Positions 9,300 to 19,200 of a DNA stretch of 64,000 bases are shown piece by piece. The DNA comes from Candidatus Poseidoniaceae archaeon (GTDB taxonomy: Archaea; Thermoplasmatota; Poseidoniia; Poseidoniales; Poseidoniaceae): NCBI GenBank assembly GCA_016777125.1, contig JADHSC010000001.1, positions 109,234 through 173,233 on the forward strand, written 5' to 3'. Made by a program: the position numbers and the translations under genes. Under the pieces are notes generated by a model that saw only the letters and a list, made by a program, of their open reading frames with translations, ran no database searches and was not told the DNA's origin. How positions within the stretch are numbered: the stretch's first letter is position 1; each line of letters opens with the position of its first letter.

Positions 9300-10366
9300 T
9301 CTTCCTCTGTTTCTTCAGGTTGTTTGAGATAAGCAAGTCTCAGCATCATCAGTGTTGTCGCTGCAGCAATGAAAGAAGCGACACCGAAGATAAGGTGGAG
9401 AAGAGAAAACGATTCTGGGAATTCATTTGCATCTGCAAAAACAATGTACATACCTCCAACGAAGACATTTAAAATCCACAGTCCAGTAACGGTTTCAGCT
9501 GCTTTTGAAAAGCCTTCACCTTCATTGAAATCTCTCGAATCCACACGTACCCGAGCCGCGCTTAGAATCAAAACGACACCAACAACCCCAGCGCCAAATC
9601 GATGGAGCATTTGGACGAGTATACCGGGCTCACCATCAATGCTAGGAAGGAAGGACCCTTGGCACTGCGGCCATCCGTTTGGGAAACCTATTGAGCAGCC
9701 TTGATTGTATTGTCCACCTGCTGTACTTGACACCCAAGCACCCAGAATTAAGAGAATGAATACTGAACTCGTAATTCCAATGAAGCGTTTCTTTTGTTTG
9801 TCAAGGAAAGACCTTGAAGCATTAAGGAACTTCCATTCACTGCCTTCAGCAACCCGCATAGCCATGTATTGCCATACCAAAAGCGAGGTGAAGATACTCG
9901 CCAGAGAGAGATGAAGGGCAACAGTCCAATCCGCATTATCAAATCGAACAGTTACTGCACCAGCTATTGCCTGTACGACAAGTAAAATCGCAGAAGCAAT
10001 GGTTAGATTTTTTAATCCATTTCCGTACGTCTTTTTCTTTTTATGAGCCATAAAAACGTTCAACAGAATTGGAATAGCGATGATCCCCACAAGCATACGG
10101 TGGAACCATTCGACGAATATTTCGAAGATTGTGTACCGATGCTCTGGGCCTCTGCTGTCAATTTGATCAGGGTTCTCATCCCAATACGCAGTTTGTTCTG
10201 CTTCATCAACTGTAAAGCCCCAGGTCCCAAAACACTGAGGCCAATCAGGGCAAGACTCACCTGCATCGTTTATGCGAATTGTCCCTCCGACGACGATGAT
10301 GAGTATAGCCATCGCAGTAAGGACAAGCGGCAGAGTGGAAGGGCGCTTCCACCAAGGTTGGTCCAT
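9296..10366 (-). CDS. ctaA: Haem A synthase (COX15/CtaA family)
   Basis: Polytopic; GGTIRINDAGESCPDWPQCFG, FVEWFHRMLVG, LHRFGAGVVGVVL; overlaps ctaB by 4 bp. Confidence 0.93.
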   Translation of the reverse strand: MDQPWWKRPSTLPLVLTAMAILIIVVGGTIRINDAGESCPDWPQCFGTWGFTVDEAEQTAYWDENPDQIDSRGPEHRYTIFEIFVEWFHRMLVGIIAIPILLNVFMAHKKKKTYGNGLKNLTIASAILLVVQAIAGAVTVRFDNADWTVALHLSLASIFTSLLVWQYMAMRVAEGSEWKFLNASRSFLDKQKKRFIGITSSVFILLILGAWVSSTAGGQYNQGCSIGFPNGWPQCQGSFLPSIDGEPGILVQMLHRFGAGVVGVVLILSAARVRVDSRDFNEGEGFSKAAETVTGLWILNVFVGGMYIVFADANEFPESFSLLHLIFGVASFIAAATTLMMLRLAYLKQPEETEEE

Positions 10367-10417
10367 GGTTGTCCGTGAAGGCGGCCCTCTTTTAACAAGA
10401 CCCTGTGTCCAAGAACC

Positions 10418-11317
10418 ATGATGAGATTCAGAAAGGCGTTGGTCTGTGCCCTCATGTTGGTCTTACTCATACCTACATCAACTGCGCATGGAAATGAGAA
10501 TGGGGATGAAACTGCATCAATTCACGATGTGAAGACATTTGATGTTCAATGCACCTTGACAAATGAGACTTGTATCGCCTCATCAACCACTCATCTGATT
10601 GAATATTTTTCAGCAGATTGGTGTGAACCATGCCACCTTGTGTCAGCTGAATTAGAGGGCTTAAATCGTACTGACGTCACTCTTTTACAACATCACCCGT
10701 CCCCTGATGATTTACATTTCCTCAGTGATTCTAAATTTCGTTTTGAATCAACGTACGGATTTTGGGGCGTTCCTGACCTTGTCCTAAATGGTGAAGGGTT
10801 GCTAACAGGACCTTCGCAATCTCAGGAATTAAGCAGAGTACTCGACAACTTTTCTCGAGAATGGGGTGGATTCTCTTCGATTTCGCTCAATAACGGAACA
10901 CTCTCTTGGGTCTCAGATGATGGGGATGAGGTTCATGTATGGATCACCGAAAACAGCGTTCATGAATTCAATAATCAAGACCAGCCTCACGTTGTAAACC
11001 ATCACATTGCTGCAAGTAGCGATGATCAAACACTGGACTTATCGGAATTGATCAATAACAATACAACAAGTGTTGTCGTTACACTGGAATCACCTGGTAG
11101 GTTTGAACTAAGAAGTGCTTCGACATTATCCTCTCAAGGATATGCTCTTGTTGACGAGGGAACGGATGAGACGCATGAAGAATCCAAAAACAAAGGACGA
11201 GAATCCGATATGGCCATTGCTGTGTTTGGATTGTCGATGGCTGCACTCGTTCCAGCATTCATAATGTATGTTCGAATCGTTCGAAAAGAACCAATTTTTA
11301 ACGATGAGTCAGAATGA
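10418..11317 (+). CDS. Membrane-anchored thioredoxin-fold protein
   Basis: Signal peptide, LIEYFSADWCEPCHLVSAELEGL (CxxC), C-terminal TM helix. Confidence 0.75.
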   Translation: MMRFRKALVCALMLVLLIPTSTAHGNENGDETASIHDVKTFDVQCTLTNETCIASSTTHLIEYFSADWCEPCHLVSAELEGLNRTDVTLLQHHPSPDDLHFLSDSKFRFESTYGFWGVPDLVLNGEGLLTGPSQSQELSRVLDNFSREWGGFSSISLNNGTLSWVSDDGDEVHVWITENSVHEFNNQDQPHVVNHHIAASSDDQTLDLSELINNNTTSVVVTLESPGRFELRSASTLSSQGYALVDEGTDETHEESKNKGRESDMAIAVFGLSMAALVPAFIMYVRIVRKEPIFNDESE

Positions 11318-11388
11318 TGTTCTTCCAAAGGGTTGAAGAACGAGGCCTCAGTCCAAGGGCTACGACGGTTTTGTCGTAGGTGTAAAAA

Positions 11389-11643
11389 ATGGTCAAGCCA
11401 GCACGTCTCCACACACGTTTCGAACGAGCAAGAATCATTGGTGCTAGAGCACTCCAAATCGGAATGGGCGCCCCACTTTACGCCAACGAAATCGAACTCA
11501 GAGAAGAGTTCAAAGCCGAACTTATCTCACTCTATGGTCTTGAAGAAGCAAGTGTCCGCTTCGTCCTCGACCCACTAAAGATTGCTGTCTACGAATACGA
11601 TAACGAACTTATCCCAATCGACATCGATCCACACGCAGATTAA
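11389..11643 (+). CDS. rpoK: DNA-directed RNA polymerase subunit K (Rpb6 family)
   Basis: TRFERARIIGARALQIGMGAPLYANEI...DPLKIAVYEYDNELIPIDI, 84 aa. Confidence 0.85.
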   Translation: MVKPARLHTRFERARIIGARALQIGMGAPLYANEIELREEFKAELISLYGLEEASVRFVLDPLKIAVYEYDNELIPIDIDPHAD

Positions 11644-12770
11644 TCGGAATTAAATCCGTAATAATCGGTTGAAACGATATCTGCAAGGTTTTTCCTTGGC
11701 AGAAGCATTGTTCGAACAGCCCACAGATCTTTGAAAATTCTGTATGTTGCAGTCTTGTCCAAATAATCCACGCCACTCGAACCGCCTGTCCCCATTCTAC
11801 GCCCTATCATCCGTTCAACCATTCGAGCATGGGAGTGGCGGAAGAGGAGCATTGATTGTTCAAGTTGAACAACAGTATCTACGAATTTACGAGGCCATGA
11901 AAGAAGTGGTAATTCGGGATAGGATTCAATGAAAAGTAACCCCGCACGAGAGCGGCTTACCGTACCATCGGGCGATAAGAATTCACGAACTTGGGTATGA
12001 TTCGCATCCATCCTAGGGCGAATCGATTCTTCGGTCCCATGGCCGATGGAAACCATATGCGAGACAACTTGGTCTGCATGAGATTTCATTGCGCTCAAGT
12101 GAGCTGAAATAAATCCCTCAACGACTTCTGAATCACCTTCATTTGAAGGTACGGAGCCATTGATTGGAGTTCTAGAAAGCCATTCTGATACCAGATCATT
12201 GAGTGTCTTATCGGTTGCTATTGTTTTCATGATTTCAAACGCATCATCAGAGATTTTATTCTCACTGTGTAGTTTTTTCATATGTTCCATTGGATCCATA
12301 TCTGCAACACGTTGTTCTTGTTTCAAACCAAGACGCATTTCGAGTGCACGCATTTGCCACGATTCAAAGCCCGAGGATGTTCCTAAACGGTCCCTAAAAG
12401 CGAGGAAACCTTGGGGACTCAGGGTCTCCATTACCTTCCACTGGTTCGATAAGAGACGAAAGATTTCAATCACTCGCTCCAGATGGTGAACCATTGTAGG
12501 GAGTTTTTCTTCGCGTACGGATTCTTCTGATAAATATCCATGAACTTCATTCAGTTCAGCACGTATTTGCTTGAACCAAAGTTCAAACGTTTGGTGCGTG
12601 ATAATGAAATGCATCTCATCGTTTGAGAGGGAAGGTAGATATCCTTCAGGACCTGATTGCAATTTTAGAAGCTCATCAAGTTGTAAATATCCAGAATATG
12701 TCATCCGGCTACCGGGTGTGGGGGAACTCGCCATGTTCCTTGATATGCATTCGGCACTTGAAGTCTTCAC
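11640..12770 (-). CDS. kynA: Tryptophan 2,3-dioxygenase
   Basis: YLQLDELLKLQ, IITHQTFELWFKQIRAEL, GTSSGFESWQMRALEMRLGL, HARMVERMIGRRMGTGGSSGVDYL; true start may be internal (MASSPT or MTYSGY). Confidence 0.93.
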   Translation of the reverse strand: MKTSSAECISRNMASSPTPGSRMTYSGYLQLDELLKLQSGPEGYLPSLSNDEMHFIITHQTFELWFKQIRAELNEVHGYLSEESVREEKLPTMVHHLERVIEIFRLLSNQWKVMETLSPQGFLAFRDRLGTSSGFESWQMRALEMRLGLKQEQRVADMDPMEHMKKLHSENKISDDAFEIMKTIATDKTLNDLVSEWLSRTPINGSVPSNEGDSEVVEGFISAHLSAMKSHADQVVSHMVSIGHGTEESIRPRMDANHTQVREFLSPDGTVSRSRAGLLFIESYPELPLLSWPRKFVDTVVQLEQSMLLFRHSHARMVERMIGRRMGTGGSSGVDYLDKTATYRIFKDLWAVRTMLLPRKNLADIVSTDYYGFNSD

Positions 12771-12827
12771 AGCCCCGATATCAAAGTTTTATCAATTGCA
12801 TCGTAATATTGGGATAACAGTCATAGA

Positions 12828-13961
12828 GTGCATACTAAACCCCTCAATATGGGCGTAGACCACTCCTCACTTCTCTCCTGGCTTGCGGACTACGATAAGG
12901 AGAACATCACGATTAGTGTTGTAGCATCTCATTCATCACTTCAAATCCTTCATGGAGCACGTCAAGAAGGATTCAAAACACTTGGAATCGCAGTAGGTGA
13001 AAACCGGAGACGCTTCTACAAAGCCTTCCCGGGTGCAGAACCTGATGAATGGTTGATGCTTGATGATTATCGTGAAATGTTAGATCATGCAGACTGGCTA
13101 AAGAGCAAGAACGTCGTCATCATTCCTCATGGATCTCTTGTTGAATACCTTGGAAGTGAAAACTTCCGTAATTTGGAAGTTCCAACATTTGGGAATCGAG
13201 ATATCCTTCGATGGGAAAGCAGCCGTGCAAAGCAGAGAGACTGGCTCCTTTCGGGAGGATGTACAATGCCCAAGGTTCTCGAGGACCCCCATGACATCGA
13301 TGGCCCTGTTATCGTAAAATACGCTGGAGCGAAAGGTGGAAGAGGATATTTCATCGCTCGAGACTATCGCGATTTTAGAAGAAATGTAGATATTGAAGAA
13401 GAATTCACAATTCAAGAATACGTCCTCGGATGTCGATATTATCTTCACTTTTTCTTTGACCCAGTTGCGACTGATGGGTTTCAAGTCCAAGGAAAAGGAA
13501 AACATGCGGGAATGAATCTCGGTCGCTTGGAACTCCTCTCCATGGATCGAAGAGACGAAGCGAATGTGGATGAATTCTACAAACTTGGTTCATTGAGAGA
13601 TCTACGGGAAGCCGGTATGGAACCTTCGTTTGTTGTAACTGGAAACCAACCCGTTGTCATCAGAGAATCTCTTCTTCCAAGAGCCTTTGAAATGGCTGAA
13701 GGGACTGTTGCTGCGTCCTATGAGCTTGAAGATGGAGCAAGAGGTATGATTGGACCTTTCTGCTTAGAAACAATCGTAACGGATGCTTTGGAGTTCAAGG
13801 TCTTTGAAATCAGTGCCCGAATTGTTGCAGGTTCAAATCCGTTTGTAGGGGGTTCACCTTACTCTGACATTAACGAAACACGTATGTCTACAGGACGACG
13901 TATCGCACGTAGCATCAAAAATGCATTGAAGAACGAACGTCTCGACGACATCCTGTCTTGA
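12828..13961 (+). CDS. purP: 5-formaminoimidazole-4-carboxamide ribonucleotide synthetase (PurP), ATP-grasp
   Basis: VVASHSSLQILHGARQEGFKTLGIAVGENRRRFYKAF; GPVIVKYAGAKGGRGYFIA; GPFCLETIVTDALEFKVFEISARIVAGSNPF; start may be internal MGVDHS. Confidence 0.92.
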   Translation: MHTKPLNMGVDHSSLLSWLADYDKENITISVVASHSSLQILHGARQEGFKTLGIAVGENRRRFYKAFPGAEPDEWLMLDDYREMLDHADWLKSKNVVIIPHGSLVEYLGSENFRNLEVPTFGNRDILRWESSRAKQRDWLLSGGCTMPKVLEDPHDIDGPVIVKYAGAKGGRGYFIARDYRDFRRNVDIEEEFTIQEYVLGCRYYLHFFFDPVATDGFQVQGKGKHAGMNLGRLELLSMDRRDEANVDEFYKLGSLRDLREAGMEPSFVVTGNQPVVIRESLLPRAFEMAEGTVAASYELEDGARGMIGPFCLETIVTDALEFKVFEISARIVAGSNPFVGGSPYSDINETRMSTGRRIARSIKNALKNERLDDILS

Positions 13962-13967
13962 TTCAAA

Positions 13968-15311
13968 TCAACCTAAGTCTGGTGCAGGTGGAACACCTGA
14001 ACCATCATCTTCAACATCATTAACTAATTCGCTTTCGATTTCATCGACCAATTCACCGAATTCGATTTGCTTAGGAGTTGCTTCGTCTTCAAGAATCTTA
14101 TCTGCAGCAACTTCACCTGTTTCCGCAAGGCGTACTTGTTGCTCTAACTGACGCTTGATTTCTTCTCTCTCTTCCATTGTTGGAACATTGAAACTGCAGA
14201 CGAGTTGAATCTCTTCACCAAAGTTGAGTTCACCGGAGTATTCCAAAAGGTCCCCATATGCGTTTGCAATGACTTGGAACTTGGTTGGATCTTTGGAACG
14301 TCGCTTCTTGTGCTTCTTGTAGTAGTGAACGAAGACTTGGTAGGTTCCAGCAGGCGCTTCACCTTCTGGCCAAACGACGTTTTCAATTGGTTTGCGTGAA
14401 TCAGGTCGTACGTTTGCATCGACGTCAAGTTCTCCATTACAGGAGGACTTGCGATTACCACCGTGGATTCGCTCTCCAGATGGACAAACGACGTGCAGAT
14501 CGAGATCATTGTAATTATTCCACATTAATGAAACTTGGACATCTGATGAACGTGCACCTTCTCTCTCGAGTCGTGCTCGAAGTTCATCGAGTGCTCTGTT
14601 TGCTGCTTTTCTGCGTTCGAGAGCATCTTTCTCCTGGGCCGCTTGGATTTCGGCCAAGCGTTGTTCTTCAGCTGCTGCAAGCTCTGCTTGACGTGCTGCT
14701 TCTTCTGCATCTCGCTCAGATTGAGCTGCTGCATCACGTTCTGCAGCAAGTCGTGCTGCTTCTGCTGCTTGTTCAGATTCGAGACGCTCTTTCTCTTGCT
14801 GCTCCTCTTGATCTTTCTTGAGACGTTCTTGTTGCTCTTGGAGAGCAGCCTCTTCTTCTTCTTGTTGACGACGGCCTTTTTCATCTTCTTGCCGAGCCCA
14901 TTCTTCATCACGAAGTCTGCGGCGTTCGAGAATCTGGGCTTCAGTCTCTTCTTCGTCGTCATCAACAACATCTGGAGCTTCGCTCATGACTGGTTGCTCT
15001 TCAACCGGTTGTTGCAAGAGGGTTGCCTCACCAAGTAGATTGATGCTTCCACCCGAGAGGTTTCGTCGTCGACGCTCGGCTTCAATTTGCAATAATTTGC
15101 GTTCGAATTCGCTTCGGGCGCTAGAGAAACTGGAACTCTGTGCAGGCTTTCTCAATCCGTCAGCAACGATTCCACGACGCATGTCCAGGTCTGCATCACC
15201 TCGGATGAGAATATACCACAGGCCGACAAAAAAACCACCTGCAAGGATTCCAACCATGAGCCAAGCACCAGTCTCCATAGCCAGCCCTAAGCATAGTTCT
15301 TCTTTTATCAT
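13968..15311 (-). CDS. N-terminal TM, long Glu/Gln/Ala coiled coil, C-terminal YfaP/DUF2135-like domain
   Basis: ETGAWLMVGILAGGFFVGLWYILIR TM; about 150 aa coiled coil; VSLMWNNYNDLDLHVVCPSGERIHGGNR...PAGTYQVFVHYYKKH. Confidence 0.65.
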   Translation of the reverse strand: MIKEELCLGLAMETGAWLMVGILAGGFFVGLWYILIRGDADLDMRRGIVADGLRKPAQSSSFSSARSEFERKLLQIEAERRRRNLSGGSINLLGEATLLQQPVEEQPVMSEAPDVVDDDEEETEAQILERRRLRDEEWARQEDEKGRRQQEEEEAALQEQQERLKKDQEEQQEKERLESEQAAEAARLAAERDAAAQSERDAEEAARQAELAAAEEQRLAEIQAAQEKDALERRKAANRALDELRARLEREGARSSDVQVSLMWNNYNDLDLHVVCPSGERIHGGNRKSSCNGELDVDANVRPDSRKPIENVVWPEGEAPAGTYQVFVHYYKKHKKRRSKDPTKFQVIANAYGDLLEYSGELNFGEEIQLVCSFNVPTMEEREEIKRQLEQQVRLAETGEVAADKILEDEATPKQIEFGELVDEIESELVNDVEDDGSGVPPAPDLG

Positions 15312-15379
15312 TCGCTTTGTAAGTGTCTACCCATCGCACAAATGCAAAGCATTGAATTGCAGGGGGGACTGGCCAAGTT

Positions 15380-16177
15380 ATGGACAAAGCCTCACGCCTG
15401 GAGAAAATGCTCCCAAATGGAAAGGGCCTATGGATTCCAATCGATCACGGATTGTCCGACTACCCAAATCCTGGATTGGAAGATACTGAAGCATTAATTC
15501 GAGAACTTATCGAAGCAAAGGTAGATGTTATCGTGGCTCAGAAAGGACTTGTAGACTACTTTTCTCACCTTTGCCAAGGCACTCAAACAAGCATGGTCAT
15601 TCACCTTTCGGCTTCAACCCGTCATGGTGGTGATGATGCATCGAGGAAAGTGCTCGTTGGCAACCCTTCTGAAATTTTGACTCGCGGTGGAATCGGAGCA
15701 TCTGCCCAAGTCAACATGGGCACAACTGGTGAAGCAGAAATGCTCGAAGCGCTCGGTAAAGTGACAACCGAATCACATCATATTGGCCTTCCTGTCCTTG
15801 GAATGGTGTATGCACGTGGGTCCAATTTGAATCCTGTTCCAGGTGATAAAACGCAAGGTGTTTCCCAAGCAGCCCGCGTTGCATTTGAGATGGGTTGCGA
15901 TGTCGCTAAGACCACTTGGACAGGTGATTCAGAGTCTTTCAAGCATGTCACATCTGCAGCACCAATACCAATGCTGGTTGCAGGCGGGGCTAACACTGGG
16001 GACACACGCAGCGTGTTGCTCATGGTGGAGAAGGCAATGAAGGCAGGAGCCGCTGGCGTTTGCATGGGGCGGCAAGTCTTCGCTCACAAATATCCGGGCA
16101 AGATGGCTATGGCACTACGTCGAATTATTCATGAAGGAATCGCTTCAACAATAGCAGCAGATGAATTCAATCTTTGA
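15380..16177 (+). CDS. 2-amino-3,7-dideoxy-D-threo-hept-6-ulosonate synthase (class I aldolase family, archaeal shikimate entry)
   Basis: GLWIPIDHGLSDYP, VHLSASTRHGGDD, GAAGVCMGRQVFAHKYPGKMAMALRRIIH; immediately upstream of DHQ synthase II. Confidence 0.88.
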   Translation: MDKASRLEKMLPNGKGLWIPIDHGLSDYPNPGLEDTEALIRELIEAKVDVIVAQKGLVDYFSHLCQGTQTSMVIHLSASTRHGGDDASRKVLVGNPSEILTRGGIGASAQVNMGTTGEAEMLEALGKVTTESHHIGLPVLGMVYARGSNLNPVPGDKTQGVSQAARVAFEMGCDVAKTTWTGDSESFKHVTSAAPIPMLVAGGANTGDTRSVLLMVEKAMKAGAAGVCMGRQVFAHKYPGKMAMALRRIIHEGIASTIAADEFNL

Positions 16178-16186
16178 GGTACAAAC

Positions 16187-17188
16187 ATGGAAGTCTGGCT
16201 TAATTCGAATTCTATGCCCTCACATGATGGTGTTGATTTTTATTTCACAGAAAAGGACTCAGAGACCTCTATTTTTGCGACAGAAGGTTTTCTTTACAAA
16301 GGAAATTCAAAGATTGGCGCTCATGTCCATATCAATTCAGAAGAACGCCAGCAATATGCGCGTTCGCTTGCAGGAACTGTGGATTGGATTTATCTTACGT
16401 TCGAAGATTGGTCGATGATACCAATCGAAAATGTCGTTGCTGCATGTGATCAGACGCCAACACGCATCGCAGCTGAAATCATTGAACCGTTACAGGCTCA
16501 TGGAGCAGGTTTTGCTCTCGAGATTGGTGTAGATGCACTCGTTTGTTCTGAAAAGGAACTCGAAGCCGCTTTAATTGTCAAATCCCTACGTAGTTCTACA
16601 GAAGAAGTCCGAGATGAAAGAACAAATGATGTCGATGACATCCTTTCTTTGAGTGAAGTCAAAATTACATCGATTGAATCTGGACATACAGGGGACAGAG
16701 TATGCATCGATATGACATCGCTCCTCGAAGTTGGAGAAGGGATGCTCATTGGCTCTACAGCCCGTAGTCTTGCCCTCATACATGGTGAAACCATCGAATC
16801 AACCTATGTCCCAAAGCGTCCGTTTAGGATTAACGCAGGAAGTGTGGAAGCATACACAATGATGGCTGACGGGAGCACGAAATACCTCAGTGAATTGATT
16901 TCAGGTGATCACGTTATGATCGTTTCAAAGCAAGGAATCACCCGTAGTTGTACAATTGGACGCTTAAAAATAGAGACTCGCCCTTTCATTCTATTGAGAT
17001 ATTCAGATGAAAAACATAATCAAGCACATCTGCTCTTGCAACAAGCGGAGACGGTAAGGGTGCTCGGCAAAAATGGTGCTGCCTGTTCTGTAACAGAACT
17101 TGGCATAGGCGATGTTATTCTCGCTTACAACACCAATTATACGCGTCATATTGGCGTGAGTGTCTCTGCATCGTCAGTGGAGCGCTAA
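16187..17188 (+). CDS. 3-dehydroquinate synthase II (archaeal type)
   Basis: VCIDMTSLLEVGEGMLIGSTARSLALIHGET and RPFRINAGSVEAYTMMADGSTKYLSEL. Confidence 0.93.
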   Translation: MEVWLNSNSMPSHDGVDFYFTEKDSETSIFATEGFLYKGNSKIGAHVHINSEERQQYARSLAGTVDWIYLTFEDWSMIPIENVVAACDQTPTRIAAEIIEPLQAHGAGFALEIGVDALVCSEKELEAALIVKSLRSSTEEVRDERTNDVDDILSLSEVKITSIESGHTGDRVCIDMTSLLEVGEGMLIGSTARSLALIHGETIESTYVPKRPFRINAGSVEAYTMMADGSTKYLSELISGDHVMIVSKQGITRSCTIGRLKIETRPFILLRYSDEKHNQAHLLLQQAETVRVLGKNGAACSVTELGIGDVILAYNTNYTRHIGVSVSASSVER

Positions 17189-17190
17189 AA

Positions 17191-18096
17191 ATGGCAATAT
17201 TAGGCAGAGGTCGTGCACACGGTGCTTGTAGCCTTCTTCATGCTGCAGGAACTGGATACGGCGCAAGCATGTCCCTCGACCTACCGCTCGCGATTCGTTT
17301 ATTGGATAAACCGAGTAAAAGGGATCTTGCCGATGGAGATCGAATACTCTCCTTCGTTGTCGAATCATGGAAGAAAGCGGGTCATGAACTACCAATTCCC
17401 GAAGAAGATATCCATTGGGCAGTCCAATCAAAGATACCAATCGCTCAAGGCCTGAAATCGTCTTCTGCGTTGTGTGTTGCAGCAGTTCGAGCGCTCTGCG
17501 ATGCGACTGGAATTGATCTCGATTTAGCAGATATTGTTTCGATAGCCGTTGATGCCCAACTCGAATCCGGAATTACATTGACTGGAAGTGTGGATGACAC
17601 ATGGGCTTGCGCCACTCCTGGATGGAAACTAATCGATGCGAACCAACCTGACGTACGAGAAGGGATTCTTCTCGAAGGCGATGGCCCCAAACAAGAAGAT
17701 TGGGACGTTCTCATCGTCTCAAGAGGCCCGAGAGAAAAGCGACCCTCGCTCGAGGATTTTATTCCTCATCAACAACACTTCATACAAGCCCTTAATGCAT
17801 TACAAGAAGAAAATGAACTTGTAGCATTGACAATGAATGGCCGAGGTGTTATTGGCGCAACAGGAGATGTCAAAGGACGAATTATGACAAATGACGCACT
17901 CGTGAATAGCGCCCGTGCTGCTGGAATTACAGGTTCTGGAACTGCGATAGTAATTGTCGTACCAAAGTTGCTTCAAGGCATCATGGATCGATTGAAACAA
18001 TGGTATGAAAGTAAGTATCCTGAAGTCGAACTTATCGAAACAAATTTCCTAAATCCGGATAAAGAGGATAGTGCGGCCGAAACCCCAAGTTCTTGA
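17191..18096 (+). CDS. Shikimate kinase, archaeal GHMP type
   Basis: GACSLLHAAGTGYGASMSLDLPL, IPIAQGLKSSSALCVAAVRALCDA, AAGITGSGTAIVIVV; located before chorismate synthase. Confidence 0.9.
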   Translation: MAILGRGRAHGACSLLHAAGTGYGASMSLDLPLAIRLLDKPSKRDLADGDRILSFVVESWKKAGHELPIPEEDIHWAVQSKIPIAQGLKSSSALCVAAVRALCDATGIDLDLADIVSIAVDAQLESGITLTGSVDDTWACATPGWKLIDANQPDVREGILLEGDGPKQEDWDVLIVSRGPREKRPSLEDFIPHQQHFIQALNALQEENELVALTMNGRGVIGATGDVKGRIMTNDALVNSARAAGITGSGTAIVIVVPKLLQGIMDRLKQWYESKYPEVELIETNFLNPDKEDSAAETPSS

Positions 18097-18117
18097 ACAG
18101 CAAACAAGTCGGTAGGA

Positions 18118-19200
18118 TTGAGTCCAATGCATATGCGCCTTGGTAAACTACTGACTGTGACCCTATTTGGCGAAAGCCATGGTGCAATGGTGGGCGCATT
18201 GATTGAAGGAATCCCTCCTGGAGTGCTTATCGATCAAGAGTACATCCAAGAATGCATGGACATGAGAAGACCAGGGGGTCATTTCGCAAGCAAGCGGAAA
18301 GAAAGCGATATTGTTGAAATATCTACAGGCGTCCATGAAGGCTCTTCAACAGGGCAACCAATCTTACTGATTATTCGTAATAACGATGCGCGTTCCCCAG
18401 ATTATAGCTTCATTCCAAATCATCCTCGTCCTGGTCATCAAGACATGGTCATGAATATCAGAACGGATGGAAACGCTGATTTGAGAGGTGGTGGGTCTTC
18501 ATCTGCACGATTAACAGCAGGACTTGTTGCTGCTGCTGCAATCATAAGCCCACTTCTAGGAGATATCCAAATTCATGCGCACGTAGGAGCAATCGGTGAT
18601 ATCGAAGCCAAACCCATAGAGACGTGCCCTCCAGAATGGGAGAGTGAACTTTGTAAATTGTTGAGATGCCGAGATCCGATCGCTGCTGAGGCAATGAAAG
18701 AACGTATAGAGATGGTTCGAAGTCAACGCAATTCAATTGGAAGTCGTGTTGATGTCCATGTTACGAATCTACCAATTGGAATTGGTGAACCATGGTTTGA
18801 TGGAGTCGAACCTGCCCTTGGTAGAGCATATTTCGCAATACCTGCATGTAGGGGAGTCGAATTCGGAAGAGGTTTCTCAGCTGTTACAATGACTGGTCTT
18901 GAGCATAATAGTCCGTGGGGCGGTTCCTCGAAAAATCCAATCCAACTGGGAGAACGTCCAGATGGAAGTCTGGCAGGAATGACCTCTGGTTCAGATATTC
19001 ATGCTCGAATTGCCCTCAAACCCCCCTCAAGCATCGCTCAAGAACAAACAACTCTGGACTTAGAAGAAGATGGTCAAAAACAACTCGTTGTAAAGGGAAG
19101 ACACGACCCTGTGTTAGGACCAAGAGGCGTAAGTGTGGCGATTGCTATGACAAAGATTGTTCTCGCTGACCTCCTCTTACGGAAAAGGGATGCCTTGTGA
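18118..19200 (+). CDS. aroC: Chorismate synthase
   Basis: GKLLTVTLFGESHGAMVGALIEGIPPG, RPGHQDMVMNIRTDGNADLRGGGSSSARLTAG, HDPVLGPRGVSVAIAMTKIVLAD; start may be internal. Confidence 0.97.
   Translation: MSPMHMRLGKLLTVTLFGESHGAMVGALIEGIPPGVLIDQEYIQECMDMRRPGGHFASKRKESDIVEISTGVHEGSSTGQPILLIIRNNDARSPDYSFIPNHPRPGHQDMVMNIRTDGNADLRGGGSSSARLTAGLVAAAAIISPLLGDIQIHAHVGAIGDIEAKPIETCPPEWESELCKLLRCRDPIAAEAMKERIEMVRSQRNSIGSRVDVHVTNLPIGIGEPWFDGVEPALGRAYFAIPACRGVEFGRGFSAVTMTGLEHNSPWGGSSKNPIQLGERPDGSLAGMTSGSDIHARIALKPPSSIAQEQTTLDLEEDGQKQLVVKGRHDPVLGPRGVSVAIAMTKIVLADLLLRKRDAL

Noticed and set aside
14285-14821. 178-aa and neighbouring Leu/Cys-rich ORFs
   Set aside because: Out-of-frame or antisense readings of the Glu/Gln-rich coiled-coil gene.
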